From positions 806,001 to 870,000 of the forward strand of contig JALPQD010000005.1 of the NCBI GenBank assembly GCA_023101885.1: DNA of 64,000 bases. The letters run 5' to 3'. The DNA comes from Typhlomys cinereus. Its lineage: Eukaryota > Chordata > Mammalia > Rodentia > Platacanthomyidae. The position numbers and the translations under genes were made by a program. Below, piece by piece: positions 21,125 through 33,205 of this stretch (position 1 is the stretch's first letter; each line of letters opens with the position of its first letter). The notes under the pieces were generated by a model that worked only from the letters and a program-made list of their open reading frames with translations, had not been told where the DNA came from and ran no database searches.

Positions 21125-24100
21125 ATGTCTGGAATTAACAATAGTTTCTCTATTATAACACTAAATGTTAATGGACTTAATTCACCGATCAAGAGACACA
21201 GATTACAAACTTGGATTAAAAATCACAATCCATCAATCTGTTGCCTGCAGGAAACCCATCTCACCACAAAAGATAGGCACGCTCTAAAAATAAAAGGCTG
21301 GTCAACAATTCTACAAGCAAATGGAAGCAGAAAACAGGCAGGGGTAGCCATTATGCTATCAGACAAAGTGGATTTCAAACCAAAAAAAATTATAAGAGAC
21401 ACGGATGGATACTACATTTTAGTCACAGGTACAATTCACCAGGAAGATTTCACAATACTGAACATATATGCACCCAATACGGGCCCCTCCATATTCATTA
21501 AGAAAACCCTACAGCGTCTAAAGCATGAAATCAACCCCCAAACGATAATTCTTGGGGACTTCAACACCGCCCTCTCTACATGGGATAGATCAACAGGTCA
21601 AAAGCTTAACAGAGACACTTTGGAACTTAATCAAACCCTGAAAGAAATGGACCTCACAGATCTCTATCGAACTTTTCACCCACGCACCAAAGAATACACA
21701 TTTTTCTCAGCAGCACACGGAACTTTCTCCAAAATAGATCACATACTGGGCCACAAAATGAATCTACACATATACAAGAAAGTTGAAATTCTAACCTGTG
21801 CCCTATCAGACCACCACGGCCTAAAGCTGGACATCCACAACACATCAAACAAGAGAAAATACACTAACTCCTGGAAACTTAACACTATGATGCTGAATGA
21901 GAACTGGATTCAGGAAGAAATTAAAAAGGAAATTCAAGATTTCCTGAAAGTGAATGATAACGAAAATACAACTTACCAAAATCTCTGGGACACAATGAAA
22001 GCTGTTCTAAGAGGTAAGTTCATAGCTCTTAATGCCCACGTCAAAAAAATGGAAACATCAGAAATAAACAACTTAACAATGCAGCTTAAAGCTTTAGAGA
22101 AACTAGAGCAATCTGATCCCAAAAGCAGTAGAAGAGAAGAGATTAGCAAAATAAGGGGAGAAATATCTGAAATCGAGACTAAGAAACGATAGAAAAAATC
22201 AACCAATCAAAAAGCTGGTTCTTTGAAAAAATCAACAAGATTGATACACCCCTAGCTAAACTAACCAAAAGCAAGAGAGAGAAAACCCAAATTAACAAAT
22301 TAGAAATGAACATGGAGTTATCACTACTGATACCCAAGAAATCCAGAGAATTATAACATCATATTTCAAAAACTTATACTCTGTGAAGTTTGACAACACA
22401 AAAGAGATGGATGAATTTCTAAGTAAACACAACTTACCTAAATTGAATCAGGAAGTTGTGAATTATTTAAATAGTCCTATAACATATAAGGAAATGGAGG
22501 AAGTAATCTCGAATCTTCCCACCAAAAAATGTCCTGGACCAGATGGATTCAGCACAGAGTTCTACCAGACATTTAAGGAGTTAATAACACCAATACTCCT
22601 TAAACTGTTCCATCAAATAGCAAAGGAAGGAACACTACCAAATTCCTTCTATGAAGCTAATATCGTTTTAATCCCAAAACCTAATAAAGATTCACTTAAA
22701 AAAGAAAACTATAGGCCGATCTCCCTGATGAACACAGACGCAAAGATTCTCAACAAAGTCTTAGCAAATCGGATTCAAAAACATATTAAAAAGATCATTC
22801 ATGGGGACCAAGTAGGCTTCATCCCCGGCACACAAGGTTGGTTCAACATACGCAAATCAATAAATGTAATTCATCATGTAAACCAGTCCAAAGTCCAAGA
22901 CCACATGATACTCTCGATAGATGCAGAAAAAGCTTTTGACAAGATCCAACAGCCTTTTATGATCAAAACGCTAGAGACAGTAGGAATGGAAGGAACCTTT
23001 ATCAATATAATAAAAGCTGTATACAACAAGCCCACAGCAAGGATTATGCTCAATGGGGAGCAATTGGAAGCATTCCCACTTCGATCAGGAACTAGACAAG
23101 GCTGTCCACTCTCACCACTTCTATTCAATATTGTACTTGAAGTCTTAGCTGAAGCCATAAGACAAGAAAGGGACATAAGAGGGATTCAAATCGGCAAGGA
23201 AGAAGTCAAGCTATCCCTATTTGCAGATGGCATGATCTTATACCTGAGTGATCCCAAAAACTCCACCAGGAAGCTCCTGGAACTAATTGAGAAGTTCAGC
23301 AGGGTGGCAGGATACAAAATAAATGTGCAAAAATCAGAGGCCTTCCTATATGCCCAGAATGAAAGAAGTGAAAAAGCCTTGAGAGAAACAATACCATTTA
23401 CTATAGCCCCTAAAAAAATGAAATACCTTGGTATAAACCTAACTAAGGAGGTAACCTTTACAATGAAAACTTTAAAACCCTAAAGAAAGAAATTGCAGAA
23501 GACACCAGAAGGTGGAAAGACCTCCCTTGTTCCTGGATTGGCAGAATCAACATCGTAAAAATGACCATCCGACCAAAGGCAATATACAGATTCAATGCTA
23601 TACCAATCAAAATCCCAAAGCAATTCTTCAAAGAAGTTGACCAAATAATCTCAAAGTTCATATGGAGACACAAAAGACCCAGGATAGCAAAAACAATCCT
23701 GAGTAACAAAAACACAACTGGAGGTATTACCATACCAAACCTAAGTCTATACTACAAATCCATAGTTATCAAGACAGCCTGGTACTGGCTCCAAAATAGA
23801 CACACAGATCAATGGATAAGGATTGAAGACCCAGATATAAGCCCACAAAGTTAGAGCCATTTGGTCTTTGACAAAGGGGCCCAAAGAATCCAATGGAAAA
23901 AGAACAGCATCTTCAACAAATGGTGCTGGCAAAACTGGATCTCCACATGCAGAAGATTAAAGCTGGACCCGTACTTGTCACCATGTACAAGACTTAATTC
24001 CAAATGGATCAAGGACCTTGATATCAGGCCAGAGACTTTAAAAACCATAGTTGAAAGGATAGGGAACTCCCTCGAGCTGATTGGGCTAGGCCAACACTTC

Positions 24101-24942
24101 CTAAACAGACATCCAATGGCACAGTCACTGCTACCAACTCTCAACAGTTAGGATCTTGTGAAATTAAAGAGCTTCTGTTCAGATAAAGAGATTATAACGC
24201 GAGCTCAAAGGCAACCCACAGAATGGGAGAAAATCTTCACTAACCACATATTTGACAGAGCTCTACTGTCCAGAGTGCACAAAGAACTTAGAAAATTAAA
24301 CTCCAAGGAAAACACTGGCCCAATTAAAAAATGGGCCCTGGAACTTCAAAGAAACTTTACCAGGGATGAAATTAAAATGTCTAACAATTATCTTAAAAAA
24401 TGCTCCACTTCCTTCGCCATCAGGGAAATGTAAATCAAAACTTCCCTGAGATATCATCTCACCCCGGTCAGGATGGCAAAAATCCACAATACAAACAACG
24501 ACAAATGCTGGAGAGGATGTGGAGAGAGGGGAACTCTCCTACATTGCTGGTGGGAATGCAGGCTCATACAGCCACTTTGGCGAGCCGTCTGGAGATTCTT
24601 AAAGAAATTAAAGATTGAAATGCCATATGACCCTGCTATCCCACTTTTGGAATAACTCCCCATGCAGCAGAGGTTCACCTCGATAGCAGCAGCTCGACCA
24701 TGTTCATAGTAGCACTGTTTACAATAGCAAAGTCATGGAATCAACCTAAATGTCCAACAGTTGACGAGTGGATAAGGAAACAGTGGTACATCTATACAAT
24801 GGAGTACTACTCAGCCATCAAAAATGATGAATTACTGGAATTTGCTGGGAAATGGATGTCATTAGAAAGAATTATATTAAGTGAAGTATCCCAAACCCAG
24901 AAAATTAAGCGTCGTATGTACTCCCTAATAGGTGGCTCCTAG
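21125..24942 (+). pseudogene. L1-B ORF2 (endonuclease/RT), multiply broken
   Basis: ORF2p supplies the AP-like endonuclease and reverse transcriptase. The endonuclease domain (21125 to about 21840) is intact, with [13 protein letters not shown], the catalytic ETH of [15 protein letters not shown] and the SDHHGLKL end. The frame breaks at about 22187 (one base lost against L1-C) and about 22300 (one base lost). The RT domain follows ([33 protein letters not shown]). The catalytic FADD reads FADG because codon 23229-23231 is GGC. Later breaks are a 4-base deletion near 23453, stops at 23852-23854, 24149-24151 and 24430-24432, and a one-base deletion near 24651. The C-terminal part ends at SLIGGS, stop at 24940-24942. 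Confidence 0.93.
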
Positions 24943-25951
24943 TACCAAACTCACCCAGCCCACATTGAGACACTCAAAAGTAAACCTATGAAACACAGTA
25001 ATTGCAAGGATTATGAACAAGAGAGATGGGTTAGGAGGGCCACACCAGAAACAAGGAGAGAGGAGACCATGTTACAGCAGAGAAAATAGGCCTCCATCAA
25101 GGTCTGCAAGTAAGTAATGAGAAACCTGGTTAAGTTCACAGACGTTCTTTCCTGATCTCACCAGAAGGGGAGGGCATATAGTCTAGCAGATAAAAAGTAA
25201 TCATTTTGCAAATGGGTAATGGACCCCTCCCTCACTGAGGTTTCCTACTCTTATTACATCTACCCTTGAATGTGCTATTAAAACAAGACTCCAGTTTAAC
25301 AGCTTTTTGTCTCTGGCCAGGGGGTGACATACAGTGCCCAGCAGAATGGAGTGAAGGGAATTGCAGGAGCAGCAAAACTGCAAAAGAAAATCAACAAACC
25401 ACAATCCAGAACTTCAGAGACTATATCAATCACATAGAACTAGGACAGCCTAATCTCTCCCCATCCTGGAGCTCAGGGACATTTGCGGAAGAGGGGGCGG
25501 TAAGATTGTAAGAGCAAAAGGATGGGAGGAGCAACGATTTGCAAGATTCTCAACAATAGTTGGGGCCAAAGCAATCGTAATGGGACTTTGCATGCCCTGC
25601 GCAATGTCCAGCGCACTGTTGCCCTCATAAAGTCTAGCATCTGTTAAGGGCACCGAGACCCCTGGAGGCAAGGGATTGACAGCCATAGTAGTGATCTTAT
25701 GCTTAAGGGGAACAAGAGAAAGGGCTTATGGAAATGCCACTGGGTCCTTATATGTCATCGGAGAGGAGGACCCAATGGAGAGTTAGGCGTATACAATAAA
25801 GGACTCTCTGGGAATTGGGGGGGAGGCACTGGGGGAAAGGGAGGGGGAGGAGGGGGGAGGGAGGGGACTGGTAAAAAATTTTAAAATGTATAATTAAATT
25901 TTTAATAAAAAAAAAAAAGAAAGAGGGTAAAAAAAAAAAAAAAAAAAAAAA
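24943..25951 (+). other. L1-B 3'UTR, G-rich tract and divergent 3' terminus
   Basis: Homologous to the L1-A 3'UTR up to GGGGACTGG at about 25871. The G-rich purine tract is at 25818-25868. From 25872 the sequence is unlike the other copies: an AT-rich segment with AATAAA near 25903, an A run, AAGAGGG and a second, longer A run to the TSD. The other copies instead end GTGTACCTAATAAGTTTGTA. Confidence 0.9.
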
Positions 25952-25968
25952 AGAAGGTGTACAGGAAG

Positions 25969-26340
25969 AAGTGATGGACAGTTGGCAGCTGAATCGGGAG
26001 AAAGCTGCCCCGGATGCCGAGGGGGTAGCTGATACTGCTGTCTGACTCAGATAGTTCAAGTTTCTGAGCCTCTTGGGCTTTGAGCTGCCTAACTGCAGAC
26101 TCGGTCAGTCCTTTGGCTCTGGAACTCACCCAGTCCTGGATTGAAAGAGCTTCACCCCAGCCTCTGAGGTCACTCCTGCCACTGGACCAACTCTGGCTGG
26201 TCTGAACGGTCTTCTGCTCCGTGACCTCAGGGACACGTGCTGCCATGAGACCATCTGAGAGCAGAGGAGGAGGACATCTCAGGGAGGAGCACACGCCAGA
26301 TGCCTCCTCTCTGGGTGGTAAAATCTGGCTACCCATCAAC
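25969..26340 (-). pseudogene. 5' part of the processed retrocopy split by L1-B (parent unknown)
   Basis: A minus-strand frame is open from 26339 down into the L1-B flank and reads a low-complexity-free sequence including SIQDWVSSRAKGLTESAVRQ (about 26092-26151). Codon-like composition over about 120 residues, the matching polyadenylated 3' end on the far side of L1-B and the absence of repeat similarity suggest a retrocopied mRNA. I do not recognise the parent protein. It could instead be a real exon or chance coding. The 5' boundary near 26340 is a guess. Confidence 0.35.
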
Positions 26341-29300
26341 TTTTGTTTCCTTCTTTTTAATGGTAATCAGACCCTTATCTTGCTCTTAGTTCCAATGACT
26401 ATGCCTTTGACTATATTCCTTAGACTTGAGAAGGTGCTGTTTTCAATTTAATGCTAAAAATGTACCCGCAGGGGAGCAGTCAAATCTCTGATCAATTTCA
26501 TAGTGTAAGATGAGGTTTGGATGGTACTGCCTTGGACCTGGAGTCTTTATTAAGAAATAGGAGTAGAACCACGCAGTCTGAAGCATGTGTAATAGCTGTA
26601 CTTGTTTAGGGACAAGAACTCTGCTGCTTGAAATGTTACCTAATAAGAGCTCACAAATGTCTCTGTCTTTGGAGAATTCTTTACCCAGAAAGCCTTTGGC
26701 TGGTAATGGGAAGTTGTGGACAGGCAAAAGCCTGGACCCACCACCTTAATTCTGCTCAACTCTCAGGACCATCATTTCCCCCCATTAAATTGCTTGGATC
26801 AGCAATTTAACTCTGAGAGGAGACTTATCTTCCTCTTACCTCCCCACCCACTCCTATCTCTTTCCTATAACTAGACTATTCCTAAGATAGATCAAATATC
26901 AATGTAGTCCAACTGGGAATGGGTGAGACTAGCTAAGGAGAAGGGACTAAATGCAGACTGAGCTAAGGCCAGGGGACACAGTGCTTGGGACAAGTTCCCG
27001 TAGGAGTTAAATCAAGGGAAAGAACATAAAATTGAGAAAGGCAGAGTTTATTGCTATAACAGTAATCTTTTTTTAGTATAAGAGTCAGTAGCCTGAAGAA
27101 GACCCTAGAGACCATGCTGCGACCTCCTACAAGTTGGAAAAAGCAAAGACCATATTTAGTGAAAAAATATCAAAATGTCCATGGCAGGTGGCGAAGAGGA
27201 GGCTCAACAGTACAAAGAAATGAGTCTGATAAAAATGAACATGTGACATAAGTCTAAAACGCCCAGCAACGATCATGTCATACGTGCCTTCTGCAGGCAG
27301 GTGTAAGGGACATCAGTCTCACTGAAGAGCTCCGTGCTGGCTAGCTGTAGCGTCTTGCCCGGCTTGGGTCAGGGGTGATGGTGAAGTACTGTCCCAGCAT
27401 TGGCTCTGTGAACACTGGGGTTTCCCTCAGCAATGCTTAAGCACTGGCAGCAAGGTGGCTGAACTGCTGCCCTTAGCAGCAAGAATAGAGTGTGTCAGCG
27501 GAGGTCTGGCTTTCAGGGAGCTGTGACATGGCTACTTATTGGAGCAAGTAGCGCTACTGCTGCCCCCACGGGGTCAGGGAAATTATGGTTGGGCTCCTTT
27601 TACCTGTCGCTGAGTCTTGTGGTGCTTCCATGCCTACTTTTAACAAGAAATGGGCAAGTTATCATAGGCATGGCCTTAGTGACAAGTTTCTGAATCAGTT
27701 CATCAGATATCCCCTAGACCAGTATCGTTGCTAACCAAAGATGAAAGGACTGAATGATAGAGAAGGAAGGTGAGAAATAGGTGTGGTCTTCTAATGACTT
27801 TAGAATTGCTGACTCTGCTGGGCCTGGCACATACAAATGGTATGTATATGGGCTCCTGGGTAGTGTCAATGCTGTGAATGCTTAGCGAGGGGTCTAGAAG
27901 GAACAGGACTGGAAGATAGACCGGCGATCAGGAGGACCAGGGAAGAGGTACATGGAAACCCTGAGGAGTGACAATCCAGAGGACACCACCACAGAAGAAG
28001 TTCTAGAACACAGGGAGAAATTAGTCATCTTAGGGATGTTCACTTCCTTCTAGATGTGCCTGTGCTTGAAGCCTCATGGGTCCAGTGACATAGCGACCAT
28101 CACAAAAGACCTTGAATCTGAACCTGCCCGCAGGAGTATGGCTTCTCTTAACCAGTCTGATTTCTCTCCAACCTGGTACGGATGGGGGTGGGTGGGTTGA
28201 GTTCAGCCTTGCAGGAGCAGAGACAGACACTGAGTGTGCAATCAGCTGTCATTTCCAGGAAAACCAGCCAGATGTATAGTAAGAGAAGAACCTTGTCACA
28301 GCAGCACACACCTTGGGTCCCATTTGCCTTACCTGCCTGTAACGTCTTTGCTGGCGACAACATCTTTCTCCCACAAATTGTCCTGAGGTCAATCATATCT
28401 GCAAAGGAGATCCAAGCTCATGACTAAAGGGTTTTCCTGAGCTCCATCACCCAGAAACATGTAAGTTTTCTCTCACTAAATATTGCAACAGTGTGTTTGA
28501 AGTCCAGCTGAGATGCTGGCTGGCTGGGGGCAGCATGTTGCATGGTTGTGGCTCTGTTTTTTGGGGACATATACACTGAGCTGGTGGTTGATATCCCTAG
28601 TGACTAAAATAAAGGGGTAAGGACAGAGGCGGGGCATCTCCAGCAAATATTCAATGATTGACATAGAATTTACTCTTCTTGTTACCATAACATATAACAT
28701 ATATGCATTAATAATATATATGTAGTATATAGATATATGTGTGTGCACCCATGTATTTTTAAATGATGTCATAGCCATGCTGTACCACTTACATTAAAGA
28801 TCCTGAGACTGAACATATGCCATTCATTGAATGCAACATGTTGCATTTATGCCGTTTATTAACATTAGTAAGAGGTCAATTATACTGTTCAAGAGTAAGA
28901 TGTTTTACAAGAAAATGACAGAAAGATATATATAATCATTGCAATGCCAGTTACCATCAGACGGGGCATGCAATAATCCCTTTAGCAAGCTTAAGCTTTT
29001 ACATATTAATGACAGTATTGGAGAGCGTGTGAGAGTGATGTGTCTTACAGTGTAGTCAAGGCTCTTGTGAAACAGAAATGCCTCTACTCTCTGGCCCAAT
29101 TACTGTCATGCACTGGAGGGAATAACTCTCTTTTGTGGGAGTCTTCTTTTCTCAGTTCTGAGGCTTGGATTGTTATTTAGCTTTAAGCAATGAGTGAATA
29201 GAGATTAATAATTGAGGTCAGGAAAATTTTGTTTAGATGTCCAGCAACATCTTTGTGCCACTCTGTGTAATTCTGATGTAGAATAAATTCATAGCAAAAC

Positions 29301-29361
29301 ACACCCATACTTTATTCTGTACACATGATTAGCCAGTTGCCACAGACAATGATACACTTAA
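26341..29361. other. 3-kb unassigned sequence
   Basis: No repeat or gene is recognised with confidence. On the minus strand, AATAAACTCTGCCTTTCTC (about 27036-27054) resembles the polyadenylation region of an LTR, so 27030-28030 could hide a degraded endogenous retroviral LTR, but I cannot establish its ends. An AT-rich microsatellite-like patch lies at 28690-28745. Minus-strand frames at 26443-26727 and 28030-28396 show no family motif. Confidence 0.35.
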
Positions 29362-29374
29362 AATTCCTATTTCA

Positions 29375-29628
29375 AGAATGGGGAGATGGCTCAGGGGTTA
29401 AAGCTTTTGTCGCATAAGCAAAAGGACCTCAGTTTGGATTCCAGGTCTCACACGAAAAGGCCTGTGGAAATGGCGCTAGCCTGTAATTTCAGTCCTGACG
29501 GGCAGAGCCTTGAAAACCCCAGAGCAAGCAACAAGGAAGTACAGCAATCCAGGGTGATCCCAAAGTCATCCATAAGCCTCCATGGGCAGGCGCACATATT
29601 CAAAGTGCCATTCTGTGTGTGTGCGCAT

Positions 29629-29665
<37 letters not shown>

Positions 29666-29668
29666 TAC
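29375..29668 (+). mobile_element. B2-headed SINE (type A), full length with 13-bp TSD
   Basis: A-box head GGGGAGATGGCTCAGGGGTT, B-box-like ACCTCAGTTTGGATTCC, the type A body (CAATCCAGGGTGATCCCAAA) and a (CA)n tail. AATTCCTATTTCA at 29362-29374 and AATTTCTATTTCA at 29669-29681 flank it (one mismatch). Confidence 0.85.
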
Positions 29669-29704
29669 AATTTCTATTTCACATCTGTAGGTCTCAGGCT
29701 ACAA

Positions 29705-29925
29705 AAGTTGGATGTGACTCAGTTGATAAAGAACTTGCATAGAATGCTTGAAACCCTGGATTCCATCCCCGACACTGCATAAACCCAATATGATGATGTA
29801 TGCCCACAGTCTCAACGTTCAGAAAATGGAGGATTAGAAGTTCAAGGTCATCCTTGGATACATAACAAGTTTGATGCCAGTCTCAGCTACCTGAAATCTT
29901 ATCTCAAAAACAGAAGCTGTATTTT
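29705..29925 (+). mobile_element. B4-like SINE (tRNA head fused to B1-like body)
   Basis: An ID/tRNA-like head (GATGTGACTCAGTTGATAAAG, GGATTCCATCCCCGACACTG) is followed by a 7SL/B1-like segment (GGATTAGAAGTTCAAGGTCA, CATAACAAGTTTGATGCCAG, TATCTCAAAAAC). This is the layout of rodent B4. Confidence 0.75.
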
Positions 29926-30235
29926 ATAATTTTTACTTTATACAAGACATAATGCCTATTTCCTAAAGTATAAGACTGTGAGGGGGTGGGGTGAGAGACC
30001 CCTGTTTAGAGGCCTCTTTCCAGACTACAACTCTTCACAATGGAAAAACAAAACAGCAAGGAAAAGCAACTTTTACACTAAGAACAATAAATAGGAAATT
30101 CAAGAACGCAAATTCAAATCTCAAAGGAAACGTCACTCATGACACTTGAGGCTGATTGCATCCTTTCTGAAGGATGAATTGAGGAAGCCATCCAAAGATA
30201 ATTGCTCTAGAATATTGTTGGATAACACATCCATC

Positions 30236-30860
30236 TTTTTTCACTTTTTTAAAAACTGTGAATGATATTTTATTTAGTCATTTCTGTTTACAACTGAAGC
30301 TCTGGGAATTCGAAATTGACATCCTTGCCTGGGAGCTTCTCATACACACCAGAAAATGCTCCAACCTTGTACTCCACGATTCCGCTGTGCTTTGTCTAAA
30401 TGAACCTTTATGCGTCATCTGCTATCCAGTTTCCCCAGAATCCTCTTGCCCACAGTTAGACTGGGGAAGACCAAGTCCTGGAGGATTGAATGGTGCACAG
30501 TACTTGCTTTATTCTTCCTGCTGCTTTCTCCAGTGGGCCTAGGCAGGATGTTCCTCTGAGCAATGAAAATCGTGGGCTACCTGCTGAACTTCTCCAGTTC
30601 TTGTACCAGCCAGACTTGGATTTTCTGGAAAGACCAGTTGAGGAACTGGAATGAAAATTATGATAGCTGTGTGGCTGCCATGAATTTCCTTGGGCACTGT
30701 GATTTTGAGCTCGCCCAGCTGCCCCTTGAAGTACAAGTTCATCTCCAGCTGGAGTGGAGCCTGGGAGATGCCAGACTCGAGTCCTCTTGCTTCTTGCCAT
30801 TGGGCTTCACCATACCGGTCCTCAGCTGAACATGGCTGCAGCCTTGAGGAGTGCCGGGAG
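30236..30860 (-). pseudogene. RPS7: RPS7 processed pseudogene
   Basis: An intronless, degraded copy of the ribosomal protein S7 mRNA (small-subunit 40S protein), minus strand. Segments of the protein are readable in shifting frames: [33 protein letters not shown] and, at the end, [12 protein letters not shown] with stop TAA (minus strand of 30288-30290). The original ATG corresponds to 30831-30833. It is followed almost at once by a frame break. The 3'UTR carries AATAAA (minus strand of about 30270-30275) and then an A-rich tail (T-rich on the plus strand, 30236-30250). Deletions and stops in the middle remove any coding ability. It was made by L1-mediated retrotransposition of the mRNA. No TSD was identified. 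Confidence 0.93.
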
Positions 30861-30868
30861 AAGGTCAT

Positions 30869-30955
30869 CTCTTTCTCTTTCTCTCTCTCTCATTCTCTCT
30901 CTTTCTGTCTCTGTCTCTATTTCTCTCTGTCTCTTTGTCTCTGTCTCTAGCTTGA
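30869..30955. repeat. (TC)n-rich low-complexity tract
   Basis: Pyrimidine-rich TCTCTC/TCTGTC repeats directly behind the 5' end of the RPS7 retrocopy. This explains the apparent serine/leucine-rich frames. Confidence 0.92.
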
Positions 30956-31665
30956 AAATTATACAGAAATCAATGAGAAGGCCGACAAGCAGCAAGAAAG
31001 CTAACTAAACGTGGAAATCTGTTTCTCAAGGAAAATAAACAAGGGGCAATACCAACAAACGACAGGAATATAGTTAGCCCAAGAAAGACAAGTGACCACA
31101 CACTGTGAGGTTCTATCGGGAACTGGGATGATTGGTCTGTCTTGTCCAGAATGCAGGAATAAATGATAGAATTTCATGGTGCAGTAAAAGGAACAGGCAT
31201 TCCAAATTTAGGGTGGAGCCCAGAACTCAGGGTGGAATTTGCCTTAAGTGGGCAGAAAGAAGTTCTGATTGAGCAAGTTCACACAGTGCTGTAAAACTTT
31301 GCTATTTTTCTTAGCCTGGATGTTGTTATATGGTATTTTCTTGATAATTATTTCTGAAATATTACAGATACATTTATGTCCTTTTCTGTGTATACATTAT
31401 GTCTTTCCACTTAATAGTAAACAGCAGTCTAGAGAAGTACTTGATGGCAGTCTATGCATGATCCAGAACTTTCTAATTTAAACATAAAATACATAGGACC
31501 TACAGATGGCATTTACTCTTCTCAGTAAACTCATCTTCCTTCCTGCTCATTTGAAGCCACGACATGAAGGTGACCTATATTCTTCCCATCCTTGTTTTTA
31601 TAATTGTACTACGCATGTATATGCATTTTACTCTGACAATTTTTTTGTGGGATGTTGTGGGTATG
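30956..31665. other. Unassigned sequence before L1-C
   Basis: About 700 bp with no repeat or gene that I recognise. It ends at the L1-C target site. Confidence 0.4.
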
Positions 31666-31677
31666 AAAAGAGCTCTG

Positions 31678-32089
31678 GCTCCTTTCCGCACACCGCTCCT
31701 CCGGCCGGGCGTGCGCGCGCGGTCCCAGCCGGGCCTCATCCTGCGACCTAGGTAAGCTCCGCCCGCGCCCGCCCACCAGAACCCCAGGTCAGCCCAAGAG
31801 ACCCAGCTCCTACCCCACCATCCAGCCGGGAGCTCGCACAGGGCCGAGGGACAAGGAGGACTTCCCCCTGTGCCCGGGCCCCGCCCCAGCTCCCCTAGGG
31901 TTAAATAGCTCCACGCCGATGCCCCCATTCTCCCTTCCCCACCCCGCTCCTCCGGCTGGGTCGCGCACGCGGTCCAGCTCAGGCTTCACCCGCGACCTAG
32001 GTAAGATCTGTCCCTGCCCACCCCCAGAACCCCAGGCCAAATAATTCAGTTTAGTGAAATTGAAAGATCTTAAAAGAGTTAAAACGACA
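31678..32089 (+). promoter_or_regulatory. L1-C 5'UTR promoter, two GC-rich monomers
   Basis: GCTCCTCCGGCCGGGCGTGC at 31695 and GCTCCTCCGGCTGGGTCGCG at 31946 mark two monomers with period 251, the first complete and the second running into the ORF1 leader. Each monomer contains CGACCTAGGTAAG (about 31743-31755 and 31993-32005), which matches a 5' splice-donor consensus. A TATA-like GGTTAAATAGCTCC lies at about 31899-31912. Confidence 0.82.
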
Positions 32090-33155
32090 ATGCCAAAGTC
32101 AAAGTGCAAATCCATGAGAAAAAACACTCAAGTAAACAAATTTCCCACTGAAGGAATTAATCCCATAATGTTAGACTCCAACAAGAACAAACCCACGGAA
32201 AATGGCCAAGAAACCCTGACCCAGGATAATGACTTTCAAAATATGATCATTACCATGTTCAATACTATGAAAGAGGAAATCCGGGAGGGATTACATAATC
32301 GAATCAATGGCTTTGAAGGGGAACACAACAGACACTTGGAGGAGTTGAGAAAAGCAGTGCAAGAAACAAAAACTGGCATAGAGCAGTTAAAACAGACTCA
32401 AGCAGAGTTTAAAACTGAGCTACAAGACAAGTTATCTTCAACCCAGAACTCCACAGAGAGTCTTATCAACAGAACTAATGAAGCAGAAAACAGAATTTCA
32501 GACCTTGAAGATAAAGTGGGAGTACTAACCAGCTCAATGCAAGAGGTTGTTAAAGCCAAAAAGATACTTGAGAGAAATATCCAAGAGGTATAGGACACCC
32601 TGAAGAACCCTAACATGCGTATTCATGGAATACCAGAGCAAGAATCTCAAAATACCACCCCTGAGGAAATTTTTCAAACGATCATCAAGGAAAACTTTCC
32701 TCATCTAAAAAAAGAGAGGCCCATCCATATACAAGAGGCATTCCACACCCCAAACAGATACGACCAAAATAGAAGCACACCACGGCAAATAATAGTTAAA
32801 ACACTCCACATTCAAGATAAAGAACTGGTGCTGAGAGCTTCAAGGGAGAAAAAACAAGTCACTTTTAAAGGTAAACCTATTCAAATAACAAACGACTTCT
32901 CAGTCGAAACAGTAAAAGCAAGAAGAGCTTGGAGAGACATACTTCAAGTATTGAATGAGCAAAAATGTCAACCCAGGCTGATTTACCCTGCAAAACTATC
33001 AGTCATGATCGAGGGAGAAAAAAAAATTTTCCAGCACAAAGACAACTTTAAGGGATACATGTCCACCAAACCAGGCCTTCAAAAAAATGCTAGAAATGAT
33101 ACTCAAGCGTGAAGAAAAAAACAGGCATATCCAGGAGAGCAGAAGGCAAGTATAA
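32090..33155 (+). pseudogene. L1-C ORF1, nonsense and frameshift
   Basis: Same protein as the L1-B ORF1. The likely start is ATG 32090 (MPKSKCKSM). The L1-B first ATG is ACG here. The N-terminal and coiled-coil parts are open to a TAG at 32591-32593 after NIQEV. The frame continues from 32594 through the RRM-like and C-terminal regions until an extra base in the A run near 33082-33088 shifts it, giving a stop at 33110-33112. The ancestral stop corresponds to 33153-33155. Two lesions in a protein of about 355 residues. Confidence 0.9.
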
Positions 33156-33205
33156 CACCATTAGAAGCGAAGCAATATACTTATAAAAATTACTAAATAT
33201 AATAA

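Larger units (their letters stand above)
19609..25951 (+). mobile_element. L1-B: full-length L1 LINE with 17-bp TSD
   Basis: A complete L1 of about 6.3 kb: GC-rich two-monomer 5'UTR, ORF1, ORF2, 3'UTR with G-rich tract and A-rich tail. The 17-bp direct repeat AGAAGGTGTACAGGAAG occurs at 19592-19608 and 25952-25968. Both ORFs are broken, so it is not autonomous. The 3' terminus after 25871 differs from L1-A and L1-C. It lies inside a presumed minus-strand retrocopy. Confidence 0.97.

Noticed and set aside
26443..26727. A 94-codon minus-strand frame next to the retrocopy
   Set aside because: No recognisable motif and no continuity with the retrocopy frame. Kept only as unassigned sequence.
30539..30868. 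RPS7 as an active gene
   Set aside because: No introns, an immediate frame break after the ATG, several internal stops and deletions, and an A-rich tail: a processed pseudogene.
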